In this document: positions 29,568 to 38,375 of the stretch, one piece after another
Layout: each line of letters starts with the position of its first letter
Numbering within the stretch: the stretch's first letter is position 1
Source: JAXGPP01 sp040766885
Lineage (GTDB): Bacteria > Planctomycetota > Planctomycetia > Pirellulales > Thermoguttaceae
DNA length: 64,000 nucleotides
Direction of reading: 5' to 3'
Assembly (NCBI GenBank): GCA_040766885.1
Contig: JAXGPP010000011.1
Location: forward strand, 1-64,000
Translations under genes and position numbers: made by a program
Notes under the pieces: model-generated
What the model saw: the letters and a program-made list of their open reading frames with translations, nothing else
What the model was told of the DNA's origin: nothing
The model's database searches: none

Positions 29568-30461
29568 TCATGATGTTTTTCCTTTCCGCCGCCGCGGCTG
29601 CGGCGAAAGCCCCACGGCCTCGAATGCTTCCGGTGTCTGATTGCCCAGCGCCGAATGGCGACGCCGCGTGTTGTAGTAGCGCACGAAAGTCCCGATCTCG
29701 CGCCGGGCGATCGCCTCATGATCGTAACACGTCATCTCCAGCTCGCGCTTGAGCGTGCCGAAGCACGACTCCATGAACGCGTTGTCGGAACTCGTCTCGG
29801 CCCGGCTCATGCTCGGCCGCATCCCGGCCCGCGCCAGCACCCGACGGTACTCCTCGCCCGCGTACTGGCCGCCGCGGTCGCTGTGATGGATCAGGCCTGG
29901 CGGCGGCTGCCGCGCCGCGATCGCCCGCCGCAACGCCCCCAGCACCAACGCTTCCCGCATGTGGTCCGCCAAGGCCCAGCCCACGATCCGCCGCGAGTAC
30001 AGGTCCAGCAACATCGCCAGGTAGAGGAACCCGCCGCCGCACAACGGAACGTAGCTGATGTCTCCCACCCACACCTGGTTGATGGCCGTCGGAAACGGCC
30101 TTTCCAGCAGCAAATTCGGGCTGCATCCCAGGCGGTGGCGGCTGTCCGTGGTCCGTGGCTGATAGGACCTCGGCTGGATCGCCTTGAGCCCCAGGCGACG
30201 CATCAGCCGCGATACCCGAGCCACTCCGCAACGCGTTCCCAGGCCCGCCAGCTCGCTGGCGATCCGCCGCGATCCGAACCTCCGCTGATGGTCCCAGAAG
30301 ACCGCGCGGACCTGCTCCTTGAGGGCTTCGTCCGCTTGGGCACGGCGGCTGGTCACGCCCGCACGCCAGGCGTAATAACCCGAGCGTGGCACCTCCAGCA
30401 CCGCGCACAACGTGGCGGCGGCGAAGCCCTCGGCATGCAGTCGATCAATCACGGCATACAC
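29568..30461 (-). CDS. IS3-family transposase OrfB (integrase domain)
   Basis: The 297-aa frame has an HTH_21 region near the N-terminus and a DDE integrase core: VWVGDISYVPL (first Asp), IHHSDRGGQYAGEEY (second Asp) and SDNAFMESCFGTLKRE (Glu). The C-terminus RREIGTFVRYYNTRRRHSALG is typical of the family. It is normally made as an OrfAB fusion by a -1 frameshift: the minus strand has A7G at 30497-30503 near the end of orfA, and orfB is in the -1 frame there. The frame is intact. Confidence 0.93.
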   Translation of the reverse strand: MYAVIDRLHAEGFAAATLCAVLEVPRSGYYAWRAGVTSRRAQADEALKEQVRAVFWDHQRRFGSRRIASELAGLGTRCGVARVSRLMRRLGLKAIQPRSYQPRTTDSRHRLGCSPNLLLERPFPTAINQVWVGDISYVPLCGGGFLYLAMLLDLYSRRIVGWALADHMREALVLGALRRAIAARQPPPGLIHHSDRGGQYAGEEYRRVLARAGMRPSMSRAETSSDNAFMESCFGTLKRELEMTCYDHEAIARREIGTFVRYYNTRRRHSALGNQTPEAFEAVGLSPQPRRRKGKTS

Positions 30462-30466
30462 CTGCG

Positions 30467-30757
30467 CTACGGCTTCTGGCTGAAAATGGCCAACGCTTTT
30501 TTTAAGATGTCACGCTCCTGCTCCACGCGACGCAGTTCGCGCTCCAACTCCAGCACCCGGGCCTCCAAGGCCGTGGCTGCCGGGCCGCTGGAGGCCAGCT
30601 GCTTCGCCTTCCAGCGATACAACACGTTCGTGCCGCTCAGACCCAACCGCGACGCCACCGACTCCGCCGAATGACCGTCCAGCAGCATCTGAACCGCCTC
30701 GGCTTTCAACTCCTCGCTGTAGCGACGCCGACTCTCCACTTCCTTCCGCTTGACCAT
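30467..30757 (-). CDS. IS3-family transposase OrfA (HTH)
   Basis: The 96-aa protein starts at the ATG at 30757 (MVKRKEVESRRRYSEE) and matches the HTH_8/IS3 OrfA family: an N-terminal helix-turn-helix (AESVASRLGLSGTNVLYRW) and a leucine-zipper-like C-terminus (LEARVLELERELRRVEQERD). The A7G slippery run lies 12 codons before its stop, as expected for production of the OrfAB fusion. Confidence 0.9.
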   Translation of the reverse strand: MVKRKEVESRRRYSEELKAEAVQMLLDGHSAESVASRLGLSGTNVLYRWKAKQLASSGPAATALEARVLELERELRRVEQERDILKKALAIFSQKP

Positions 30758-30845
30758 GACACACTCCTTCCATTGCTCAATTCTAGCGCTCGAATTAAGC
30801 ACTCGGTGTGTCCATCAGACCCGAAGCATCTCCCCCCATCCCTAG

Positions 30846-32716
30846 CCCTTAACCAAGCGAACTCCGAGGGGTTCGTTTGTGTCGGTGCATGAAAAAACTC
30901 GAAAACCTTCGGCGTTGATCGGGGTTGAATGGTTGTTGCTGACAAACCAGCACCCCGACGCACGGAGGTTTTCGAGTGAACGCCAAGATACGACAGCAGA
31001 TCGAACGACGCAAGCGGCGCGTGCTCCGCCGCCTGGACAGAAACGACAATCGCGGCTGTGCCCGGCCGATGCTGACCGCCGCCAACATCCACTACGAGAT
31101 CGCCGACCGCAGCCGGGCGACCGTTCACGGCGGCATCGGGGCGATCCACCTGCTGGTCAAGCAGTTGGGGCTCGACCAGGCGATCAATGACGGCCTCGGC
31201 CTGCTGAAGGTCCACCTGCCCTATCACGAGTCGGACCACGTGCTCAACATCGCCTACAACCTGCTCGCCGGCGGAACCTGCCTGGAGCACCTGGAGTTGT
31301 TGCGCTGCGACGAGGCCTATCTCCACGCCCTGGGCGCGCGACGGATTCCCGACCCCACCACGGCCGGCGACTTCTGCCGCCGCTTCGCCGCCACCGACAT
31401 CTACCGCCTGCAGCAGATCTTCAATGCCCAGCGGCTGAAGCTCTGGCGGCAGCAACCCGACGCCTTCTTCGACGAAGCGGTCCTCGACGCCGACGGCACG
31501 ATGGCCGAGACCAGCGGGGAGTGCAAGCAGGGGATGGACATCAACCACAAGGGCCAGTGGGGCTACCATCCGCTGGTGATCTCGCTGGCCAACACGGGTG
31601 AACCGCTGTACGTGGTCAACCGCAGCGGCAACCGCCCCAGCCATGAACAGGCCCCCTGGTACTTCGACCGCTCGATCGCCTTGTGCCGCCAGGCCGGCTT
31701 CCGCCGGATCCGCCTCCGCGGCGATACCGACTTCACGCAGACCGAGCACCTCGACCGTTGGGACCGGCAGGGGGTGAAGTTCGTCTTCGGCATCGACGCC
31801 ACCAAGGTGCTCTACGCGCTGGCTGGCGATCTGCCGCCGGAGGCCTGGAAAGTGCTGGTTCGCCGCCCCCGCTACACGGTGAAGACCGAGCCCCGGCAGC
31901 GTCCGGCCAACGTCAAGCAGCAGGTGGTCGAGGCCCGCCAGTTCGAGGACATCCGCCTGGTGAAGGAGCACGTGGCCGAGTTCCGCTACCGGCCTGGCAA
32001 GTGCAACAAGACCTACCGCGTCGTGGTGGTGTGGAAAGAGCTGGATGTCTACCGGGGGCAGAAGTGGCTGTTCGACGACGCCCGATGCTTCTTCTACATC
32101 ACCAATGACGAGGAGTCGACGGCCGAAGCGATCGTCGCCGACGCCAACGGCCGCTGTAATCAGGAGAACCTGCTCGCGCAGCTCAAGGGGGACGTGCGGT
32201 CGCTCACCGCGCCGGTCGACAACCTGCTGTCCAACTGGGCCTACATGGTGATGGGCTCGCTGGCCTGGAGCCTGAAGGCCTGGGCGGCGCTGGGGTTGCC
32301 GGAGGCGGGACGCTGGGCCGCCCGGCATCGCGAAGAAAAGCGGACGCTCTTGCGGATGGACTTCCGCACGTTCCGCGCCGCGGTGATCCGGCTGCCGGCG
32401 CAGATCATCACCAGCGGCCGCAAGATCGTCTACCGCTTGCTGGCGTGGAATCCGTGGCAAGGCGTCTTCTTCCGCTGGCTGGACCAGCTCCGTCAACCGT
32501 TGCGTTGTTGAGGCGGCGTGAACCTGAAGCCGGAGTCCGGATGCTCCGGTCCGCCGCCACCCTTCACCGCACTAGAGTGCAACCGAGTTCACCATGCCCG
32601 ACCCGACAATCCGAACCCGCACCCCGGCCCCTTGTGGCGCCGGCCGCTGATGTTCTCGCCCCATGATTCCGCGAAAATCGCCGAACAACGTTAATCCGCA
32701 TTCGCTTGTTTAAGGG
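30846..32716 (+). mobile_element. IS1380-family insertion sequence inside drmMI
   Basis: The element is 1871 bp with inverted ends CCCTTAACCAAGCGAA and CCCTTAAACAAGCGAA. A 4-bp duplication CTAG lies at 30842-30845 and 32717-32720. Only 12 bp of drmMI separate it from the IS3-family element. It is transcribed opposite to drmMI. Confidence 0.94.
30976..32511 (+). CDS. IS1380-family DDE transposase
   Basis: The 511-aa protein matches IS1380 transposases: an N-terminal DNA-binding part, SDHVLNIAYNLLAGGTCLEH, a first catalytic Asp in AVLDADGTMAET, a second in IRLRGDTDFTQTEHLDRW, and a late NQENLLAQLKGDVR carrying the Glu. GTG at 30976 directly follows GAGGTTTTCGA. The frame is intact and both IS ends are present, so it may still be active. 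Confidence 0.93.
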   Translation: MNAKIRQQIERRKRRVLRRLDRNDNRGCARPMLTAANIHYEIADRSRATVHGGIGAIHLLVKQLGLDQAINDGLGLLKVHLPYHESDHVLNIAYNLLAGGTCLEHLELLRCDEAYLHALGARRIPDPTTAGDFCRRFAATDIYRLQQIFNAQRLKLWRQQPDAFFDEAVLDADGTMAETSGECKQGMDINHKGQWGYHPLVISLANTGEPLYVVNRSGNRPSHEQAPWYFDRSIALCRQAGFRRIRLRGDTDFTQTEHLDRWDRQGVKFVFGIDATKVLYALAGDLPPEAWKVLVRRPRYTVKTEPRQRPANVKQQVVEARQFEDIRLVKEHVAEFRYRPGKCNKTYRVVVVWKELDVYRGQKWLFDDARCFFYITNDEESTAEAIVADANGRCNQENLLAQLKGDVRSLTAPVDNLLSNWAYMVMGSLAWSLKAWAALGLPEAGRWAARHREEKRTLLRMDFRTFRAAVIRLPAQIITSGRKIVYRLLAWNPWQGVFFRWLDQLRQPLRC

Positions 32717-34658
32717 CTAGAAGAATGCTGCCCTGGAAGCTCTTTCCCTCGTTTGCGTCAAGAACGGCCGGGTTGTCGTGTCCGCCTGTGCAAAGCAAGT
32801 ACGCCGTGATGATCGGAACCTGGCGGCCATCGAGAATGAATGGGCCGACCTCCTCCCCGTGACAGACGTGAACCACACTGACGATAACGGCTGCCTGCCC
32901 CGGCCACTTGCAGCGTTTGCGCGCAGAATAGACCGTCCCGCCGTGGGTACAAATCCAGCGAAGGCCGGTGGCTCGCGTATCACCCTGGCCGATAGTATTC
33001 GTGGCAATCAATCCAAAACAGCCATCCACTCGCAATAGACTGAATGCCCGCCGAAAGAAGTGGGCAACCAAGTCCGCGTTGCCGTGGGATTCGTCGTGGA
33101 GATTCTTGAGCCAGTCCAAGTAACCTTCGCGGTTACCGTTGGCGAGTGTGTTCTTTCCAGCAAATGGCGGATTGCCAATGATCGCGTCAAAGCCGGCGGT
33201 TTCCCGCCCGAATACCTCGGGGTACTCGATCTCCCAGTGGAAGGGCGTGACCGGCAGTTGATCTTCCCCCCCTTCCCGAAGGTGCCGCACGGCCTCGCCG
33301 AGCTTGCGGCGGGCATCGGCGTCGGCATGCTGGAGCCACAGGTCCAGGAGGTGGAACAGTTCGTCTCGCTTTTCCCTGCGCTCCCTGGGCCGGCTACCGG
33401 CGAAGAACGCGCTCACGCCAGCGTCGCCAGCCAGACGGACCAAATCGAGCGACTCATCAGCCAGTTGCAGCTTCTGGCGTTTCATGCCGGGCAGCATGTC
33501 GTCGCCGGCCTCGAGGATCGTTCGCCGAACCGCAGTGGCCGCGTTCATCCGGTCGCGGACTTTGGCCTCGACGAAGCCGATCTGGGCCGAGGGCTCCAGA
33601 TCGAAACCGACGATCTGCCGGCGCGAGAGGCCCACGAGCGAATCGCCCGCCCGGAGGCTGTGGTCGAGGAACGTGAAGGGATGGTCCTTGGCCAGCGTGG
33701 CCAGCCAGAGCGAGAGCTTGGCAAGATCGACGGCCATCGGATTACGGTCTACGCCATACAGGCAGCGCTGGGCGATGAGCCGCTGAGCGTGCTTGTCCGC
33801 GTCTTCGTCGGGCGGGATGTAGGGCTTGTAGCCGTGCGTGGCCCACGCGAGCACCAAGGCGTCGGCCAACTGGCGGCAGGCCTCAACCAGAAACGCCCCG
33901 GAGCCCATCGCCGGATCGCACACCTTGAGGCTGAGGATCTGCTCCGGCGTCGGCTGGTCGCCCAACTGCTTGAGCACCGGCTCGAGCGTCGTGCGGACGA
34001 TCGGCTCGGTGAGCGAACGCGGGGTGTAATGCGACCCGCTCTTGCGACGTTCGTCGGTGGGCATTAGCACCATCTTGCCCGAGATGAGCGGCTGGGGCGT
34101 GGCATTGCGTGCAATGCGCCGCTCCAGGGCCGCCAGCGCGTCGTCGATCGTCTCGGCCGCCTTGACCGCGGTGGTCATCGTGGCCGTCAGCTTGTAGTCG
34201 GTGCGGTCGGTGATGAACTTCGGGCGATCGGCAGCCCGGGTAGCCAGGAGTCCGTCCAGGCTGACCGGCACGGGCGCGCCCCGGGCCTTGGCCGGCTTGA
34301 GCGCGATGGTCGTTCCCTGGGTCAGTTCGAGCCGGAACCCCATCATCGTCTCGTACACGCTGCCGATCTGCTCGACATCGAGCGTGCGGTAGCTCAACCG
34401 TTCGCCGTCGAGGACCAGCAGCTTCTCGAGGATGCGGAAGACCGTGCCATCGGGCACCAGCGGCAGCCGCAGCGGCTGGCCATCCACAGGCTGCGATCCC
34501 CGCGAGCGGCCCTCGAGGAACGGATAGCGGTCGGGGTCGAAGAGGTGCCCTTCCCGGGCGGGCATTTTCAACAAAGGATGCTGGCATCCGCGATGGACCA
34601 CGCGGAACAGGGCCAGCAGTTGCGCCCAGGCGCGACAGCGGCCCGCCGAGACGCCCAA
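32717..34658 (-). pseudogene. drmMI: 5'-truncated N-terminal part of DISARM methylase DrmMI
   Basis: About 646 codons remain. They carry the SAM-binding motif I region DPAMGSGAFLVEACRQ and the catalytic NPPF in DAIIGNPPFAGKN, so this is an N6-adenine methylase of the Eco57I/type IIG-like class used by class 1 DISARM. The present frame ends in IS1380 sequence just after GSILLA. The first genuine methylase residues are near RAWAQLLALFRVVHRG (about 34630). Upstream the sequence belongs to a different gene on the plus strand, so roughly the first 250-300 residues of a full-length homologue are missing. With both IS removed, 1037 aa would remain in frame. Confidence 0.88.
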
Positions 34659-34667
34659 ATCGCGTAC

Positions 34668-34775
34668 ATGGTCGCGGTGGATCGCATGATCCGGGCCGCG
34701 GAAGAGGCTAAGCGCGAACGTGACCGACTACTCGAAATGGTCCGAGCGGACAGCGCCCAGGAGGCGTCCCGATGA
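34668..34775 (+). CDS. Small ORF, probable 3' end of an element backbone gene
   Basis: The 35-aa Lys/Arg/Glu-rich stretch (MVAVDRMIRAAEEAKRERD) looks like a helical C-terminus. Its TGA overlaps the ATG of the HTH gene at 34772, a normal coupling. The same frame is open upstream to 34545, but there it runs antisense to drmMI, so the true N-terminus was probably lost when the DISARM block joined the element. Confidence 0.45.
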   Translation: MVAVDRMIRAAEEAKRERDRLLEMVRADSAQEASR

Positions 34776-35032
34776 CCCCCGCGGTCCGCACGAAGCTAAG
34801 CCCGCCAGAGCTGGCCAAACGGTGGGGAATCGACCCAGCGAAGATTATCGCGTGGATCCACAGCGGCGAGCTACGGGCCATCAACGCCAGTACACGACGT
34901 GATGGCCGTCCGCGGTATCTGATCGACGTTGCGGACATCGCAGCCTTTGAGGCAACCCGCGACGCCAGCCCAACGCCAAGGCCCATCCGGCGGCGACGGC
35001 AGCGAGTAGAGGTCGACTTCTTCCCCGAGTGA
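34772..35032 (+). CDS. Excisionase-like HTH protein
   Basis: The 86-aa protein has a MerR/excisionase-type winged helix: LSPPELAKRWGIDPAKIIAWIHSGEL and RYLIDVADIAAFE, followed by a basic tail. Such proteins steer element integrases toward excision or regulate replication genes. AGGAGG precedes the ATG. It overlaps the upstream ORF by 4 bp (ATGA) and lies just ahead of the DnaB/RepA-like ATPase gene. Confidence 0.75.
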   Translation: MTPAVRTKLSPPELAKRWGIDPAKIIAWIHSGELRAINASTRRDGRPRYLIDVADIAAFEATRDASPTPRPIRRRRQRVEVDFFPE

Positions 35033-35084
35033 GCATCCGTATGACGGAACACAAGCGGCAGGAGTCGTTCCACGGCCGCGGGAG

Positions 35085-36722
35085 ATGCCGCGCATGATCA
35101 ACCAGACCAAGGAAGGCCAAGCCAAAGCCAAATCGCATGATGCGGCGGCATCTCGCAACGGATCCCAGCGGCTGGAGATCCTCGACCGAGCCCCGCCGTC
35201 CGACGTGGCCGCTGAGAAGGCTCTTCTCGGCGGCATGATGAACTATGAGCGGATGTCCGCCGCGATCGCATCGAAACTCTCCTGGCAGGATTTCTACGCC
35301 GAGGCCCACCGGCTGATTGCCAAGCATATCTGGGCGATCGTCCGGGCCGACATGGAACCCGCGTTGGCTGACGTTCTCAAGCGGCTCGAGGATTCCGGCG
35401 AGTTGGACGACGCGGGCGGGGAACCATATCTGCGGAGCCTGTATCACGGTGCCGGCACGGCCACGAATCTGCCCCACTACATGGCCGCGATCCGTGACAA
35501 TGCGGCGAAGCGCCGGCTGATCGACGTGGGACTGGCCACGATCCAGGACGCCTACGACCGCGACGTCTCCGCGGCTGAGGCCGTTGACCGCGCCAAGGCC
35601 AGAGTGGAATCGACGGCCGATCGCGTTCAGCCGCTGTCATATCGCAGCCTCACGGCCGCGGAGCTGGTGTCCGCCCGTTTCCATCTGCGATATCTGATCG
35701 ATCAAATCATGGTCGAATCGCAACCGCTGATCGTTGCGGGCCCCAAGAAGTCCTTGAAGACTTCGATCCTCATCGACATGGCCATCAGCTTGGCGACGGG
35801 AGGGTTTTTCCTCAGCAAGTTCAAGGTGGCCGAATCGGTACACGTCGGGATCATGACCGGCGAAAGCGGCTTGCCTACCGTTCAGGAGACGTTCCTTCGC
35901 ATCTGCCGCGCGGCGGGCCACGACCCGGCCAGCGTGGGCCGGCTGGTCGTTACAGACCAGGTGCCGATCTTCGCCAGCGCGGAGCACCAAGCCGCGATCA
36001 AAGGCTGGGCGATGGAGCACGAGCTGCAAGTCCTGATCATCGACCCGGCCTACATGTGTCTGGACGGCACCGACGCGGGCAACCTGTTCGTCATGGGCGA
36101 GCGGCTGCGGGCCATCAGCGACGTCTGCCGGGACTGCGGGCTGACGCTGGTTCTCGCCCACCACATGAAGCGTGGCGTGGCGAATCCTCACCAGCCGGGC
36201 GAGCTGGACGACATCGCATGGAGCGGCTTCGCCGAGTTCGCGCGGCAATGGTTGCTCTTGTCTCGGCGAGAACCATACACCGCGGGAACGGGCCAGCATC
36301 AGCTCTGGCTGACGTCTGGAGGCTCGGCCGGTCACAGCGGCTTGTGGGCCCTCGACGTCGGCGAAGGCACGCGACAGAGCGACGGAGGCCGGTTCTGGGA
36401 CGTTCAGGTATCGGAACCTGAGGAAGCCCGATCCGAGGCGCAGGCGAAGCGTGAAGCCAAGAAGGACTCACGGGCCGACGAGCGACACCGGACCCGGTTG
36501 CAGGCCGACGTCAACCGCCTCTGCGCAGCGCTCGCAAAGTACCCGAACGGAGAGACCGAACGGACCATCCGGGCGACGGCAGGGGTCGATGGCACTAGGT
36601 TTACCGTCGCGATCGCAGATCTGCTCCAGACTGGTCAGGTGGTGGAGTGCGATGTGGTCAAGACAAACCGCAAAACGCCCTACCGTGGTTACCGTCTCCA
36701 GGTCAGTGAGATTCCCCTCTGA
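35085..36722 (+). CDS. DnaB/RepA-like replication ATPase of the element
   Basis: The 545-aa protein has a DnaB N-terminal-type domain (EKALLGGMMNYERM, residues ~40-150). It is followed by a RecA-fold RepA/AAA_25 ATPase with Walker A AGPKKSLKTS (~residue 220) and Walker B LQVLIIDPAYM (~320), then LVLAHHMKRG. The C-terminal ~80 residues resemble a winged helix (GETERTIRATAGVDGTRF). Proteins of this layout act as hexameric helicases or initiators of plasmids, phages and satellites. ATG at 35094 is an alternative start. GGGAC repeats and a strong hairpin follow immediately downstream, a possible origin. Confidence 0.82.
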   Translation: MPRMINQTKEGQAKAKSHDAAASRNGSQRLEILDRAPPSDVAAEKALLGGMMNYERMSAAIASKLSWQDFYAEAHRLIAKHIWAIVRADMEPALADVLKRLEDSGELDDAGGEPYLRSLYHGAGTATNLPHYMAAIRDNAAKRRLIDVGLATIQDAYDRDVSAAEAVDRAKARVESTADRVQPLSYRSLTAAELVSARFHLRYLIDQIMVESQPLIVAGPKKSLKTSILIDMAISLATGGFFLSKFKVAESVHVGIMTGESGLPTVQETFLRICRAAGHDPASVGRLVVTDQVPIFASAEHQAAIKGWAMEHELQVLIIDPAYMCLDGTDAGNLFVMGERLRAISDVCRDCGLTLVLAHHMKRGVANPHQPGELDDIAWSGFAEFARQWLLLSRREPYTAGTGQHQLWLTSGGSAGHSGLWALDVGEGTRQSDGGRFWDVQVSEPEEARSEAQAKREAKKDSRADERHRTRLQADVNRLCAALAKYPNGETERTIRATAGVDGTRFTVAIADLLQTGQVVECDVVKTNRKTPYRGYRLQVSEIPL

Positions 36723-36729
36723 GGTAGCT

Positions 36730-36879
36730 ATGAGACCAATGGGACAGAAGGCTATGGGACGGGACACTGTCCCGGTGGGACCATCAGCGGGACAAGGGGG
36801 CCTTATAAAGGCCCCCAGTCCCGTCCCGTTGATGGTAGCCAATGGAGCACTGAGCACTGGGACAGAAATTGAGCCATGA
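36730..36879 (+). CDS. Doubtful 49-aa ORF across the repeat region
   Basis: The ORF starts at the ATG at 36730, 8 bp after the replication ATPase gene, and its TGA overlaps the next ATG. The coding frame runs through GGGAC repeats and a perfect hairpin, so it may be open by chance. No family is recognised. Confidence 0.3.
   Translation: MRPMGQKAMGRDTVPVGPSAGQGGLIKAPSPVPLMVANGALSTGTEIEP
36741..36863. repeat. GGGAC repeat cluster with a strong hairpin: candidate origin or attenuator
   Basis: GGGAC occurs at 36741, 36756, 36761, 36777, 36789 and 36859. The reverse form GTCCC occurs at 36769, 36818 and 36823, giving a palindrome around CGGGACACTGTCCCG. The stretch includes a perfect 9-bp stem (36796-36804 with 36808-36816, loop ATA), extended outward by the GGGAC/GTCCC pair. 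It lies directly behind the DnaB/RepA-like gene, which suggests iterons and a replication origin. An RNA regulatory hairpin is the alternative. Confidence 0.6.
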
Positions 36880-37052
36880 AGCCCCGACGCCCGCCCCAAA
36901 CCCGCAAACCGTTGAACCCCTGGGCCGACTGGAAGAGCCCGCGGGCTGACCCTGCCGAGCGACGAAGAGTTGCGCCGACTGAGCCGGCTCAACGCCGTTG
37001 CACCTGCTGGCGGGACGCTCGTGCCAATCACCTCAACCACCACCACCGTTAA
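36876..37052 (+). CDS. Small basic hypothetical protein
   Basis: The 58-aa frame (MKPRRPPQTRKPLNPWADWK) ends with a CTCW motif and a His-rich tail. Its ATG overlaps the TGA of the preceding small ORF. It ends 9 bp before the GTG of the next ORF, whose AAGGAG overlaps its stop. The arrangement suggests a run of small coupled element genes; the function is unknown. Confidence 0.45.
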   Translation: MKPRRPPQTRKPLNPWADWKSPRADPAERRRVAPTEPAQRRCTCWRDARANHLNHHHR

Positions 37053-37061
37053 GGAGTCAAC

Positions 37062-37316
37062 GTGAAACCAGGAACCTACGCCTACTGCAACGGCTGTCGA
37101 CACCAAGCCGCGTCCATGGCCGCGGCCGGGCATCCCGCACCCTGTAACAGGCAGTATTGGAGTGGCCCGCGGCTCGTGAAGCCGGCGGCCAGCGCGGATG
37201 GCTGCGACCGGTTTGAAGCGCTCGAGCCGCCCGCGTGTGTCGCCGACGAGACTAGGTCGCCCGAGCCGGCGGCGGAGGTCGACCGCCAGGGGGGCACGGG
37301 AGAAAGCCAGGAATGA
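37062..37316 (+). CDS. Small Cys-containing hypothetical protein
   Basis: The 84-aa protein has GTG as start with AAGGAG 5 bp upstream. Its N-terminus has a CNGC pair and further Cys/His residues (CNGCRHQ, APCNRQ) that could bind zinc; the C-terminus is acidic. It is the last of the small plus-strand element genes. Confidence 0.55.
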   Translation: MKPGTYAYCNGCRHQAASMAAAGHPAPCNRQYWSGPRLVKPAASADGCDRFEALEPPACVADETRSPEPAAEVDRQGGTGESQE

Positions 37317-37745
37317 CGAGGGTTCCAGGGTCCTTTCCAGGCCGTACACCCCGCCATCGGTTTCCACTGCGCTTGCGCTCAATCATTGCGAGTTGCAGGG
37401 GGGCAGCGGGGCAACTGGTTGGGTGATCGACGAAGCTCCTCGGCGGGTGAAAGGCTATGTAGCCTGGTCCACATCGCCCGGCGAGCCCAGACTTCCATGG
37501 GCAATTGAACCGGGGGTCACTAAGGATCGCGAGACGCCGTTTGCGATCTCCAACGGCTGTCTGTTGCTCGGTCATGTCACTACCCTCGGGATCTCTCGAC
37601 TGCACCTGCCCTACCCCGAAGCCGTAAGCATTTCCGTAAGCAAAACCGCGCCCAAGAAACGAGAAAGGGCGGTCTTCCCGAGGAGAACCGCCCAAAAAAT
37701 CTCGGAAAAAGAGCGCTTGCGCAAGCTGCCCGTAAGCGGCGCGAG
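37317..37745. other. Gap between convergent element genes
   Basis: About 430 bp separate the plus-strand small genes and the minus-strand integrase operon. A long minus-strand frame crosses it, but it runs antisense to the Cys-containing ORF and through a terminator hairpin, so I do not call it a gene. Confidence 0.5.
37669..37697 (-). terminator. Terminator-like hairpin after the integrase operon
   Basis: GGGCGGT pairs with ACCGCCC around an 11-14-nt loop. On the minus strand it is followed by a T-rich stretch (TTTCTCGTTTCTT). It lies ~50 bp after the 37746-38375 gene. Confidence 0.65.
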
Positions 37746-38375
37746 CTATTCCGGTCTCTTGTATCGTACGCGATCCACCTTCCACCAGCCGGTTTGTCGG
37801 ATCGCAGAAGCGCTTACGCGGAGTAAGTCAGCCCACCTTGAAGAGGTCCACGCGCAAACCCGGCGATCAATCTCTGAGATTCGCCGCATACGCTCGTCTG
37901 CGGACTTCGCCGCATCGGCCGCGATGGCCACGATATGTTCCCCGTTCTCGTCCATCGCCGTGGCGTAGGTAGCACGCAATTGGCTCAGAGCGTCGACCGT
38001 CTCCGTGCCACTATGTTCTGGGCCGTGTGCGGCCTTGTACGGCCGCGAACCGAAGATCGCCTCCAACTGGCCTGTCGCCAGTTTCCGCAGCGTGACCGTG
38101 TCGCCGTAGATCGTCGGTCGGCGTGCCACTTCGCGCAAGAACCCGAACTCGGCCGCCCACCCGATCGCTTTCACTGCCGTTGGGCTCAAGAAGCTTTTTT
38201 CCAGCAACCGGATCATCAGCGCACCCTCGGCCATTCGTCGGTAGCCTTCGGCGTCCTCCGGCGCGTCGGCCATGATGTCAGCCAGGGCATAGATTACCTC
38301 CTTGACTTCGGTCGCCGGCTGGTGAGCCCTGACCCACGTTTCCCAACTCCAGCATTCATGGTCTTCACAGTTCAT
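37746..38375 (-). CDS. Hypothetical protein coupled to the integrase
   Basis: The 209-aa soluble protein is rich in Ala and charged residues, with a predicted helical middle (SQLRATYATAMDENGEHIVA) and a C-terminal segment with HTH flavour (ADLLRVSASAIRQTGWWKVDRVRY). Its ATG overlaps the integrase TGA (ATGA), so the two are translationally coupled. It may be an integrase partner or element regulator; no family is recognised. Confidence 0.6.
   Translation of the reverse strand: MNCEDHECWSWETWVRAHQPATEVKEVIYALADIMADAPEDAEGYRRMAEGALMIRLLEKSFLSPTAVKAIGWAAEFGFLREVARRPTIYGDTVTLRKLATGQLEAIFGSRPYKAAHGPEHSGTETVDALSQLRATYATAMDENGEHIVAIAADAAKSADERMRRISEIDRRVCAWTSSRWADLLRVSASAIRQTGWWKVDRVRYKRPE

Larger units (their letters stand above)
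29404..30833 (-). mobile_element. IS3-family insertion sequence inside drmMI
   Basis: The element is 1430 bp with long imperfect inverted ends (GGCGCTGCTTC versus GGAGATGCTTC, then TGGACA and GAGTGCTTA shared). A 3-bp duplication CCC lies at 29401-29403 and 30834-30836. The ends were fixed by the exact restoration of the drmMI frame. It encodes orfA and orfB. Confidence 0.9.

Noticed and set aside
37252..37575. Possible minus-strand gene starting MTEQQTAVGDRKRR
   Set aside because: It runs antisense to a better-supported small gene, lies behind a terminator hairpin, and has no clear ribosome binding site.
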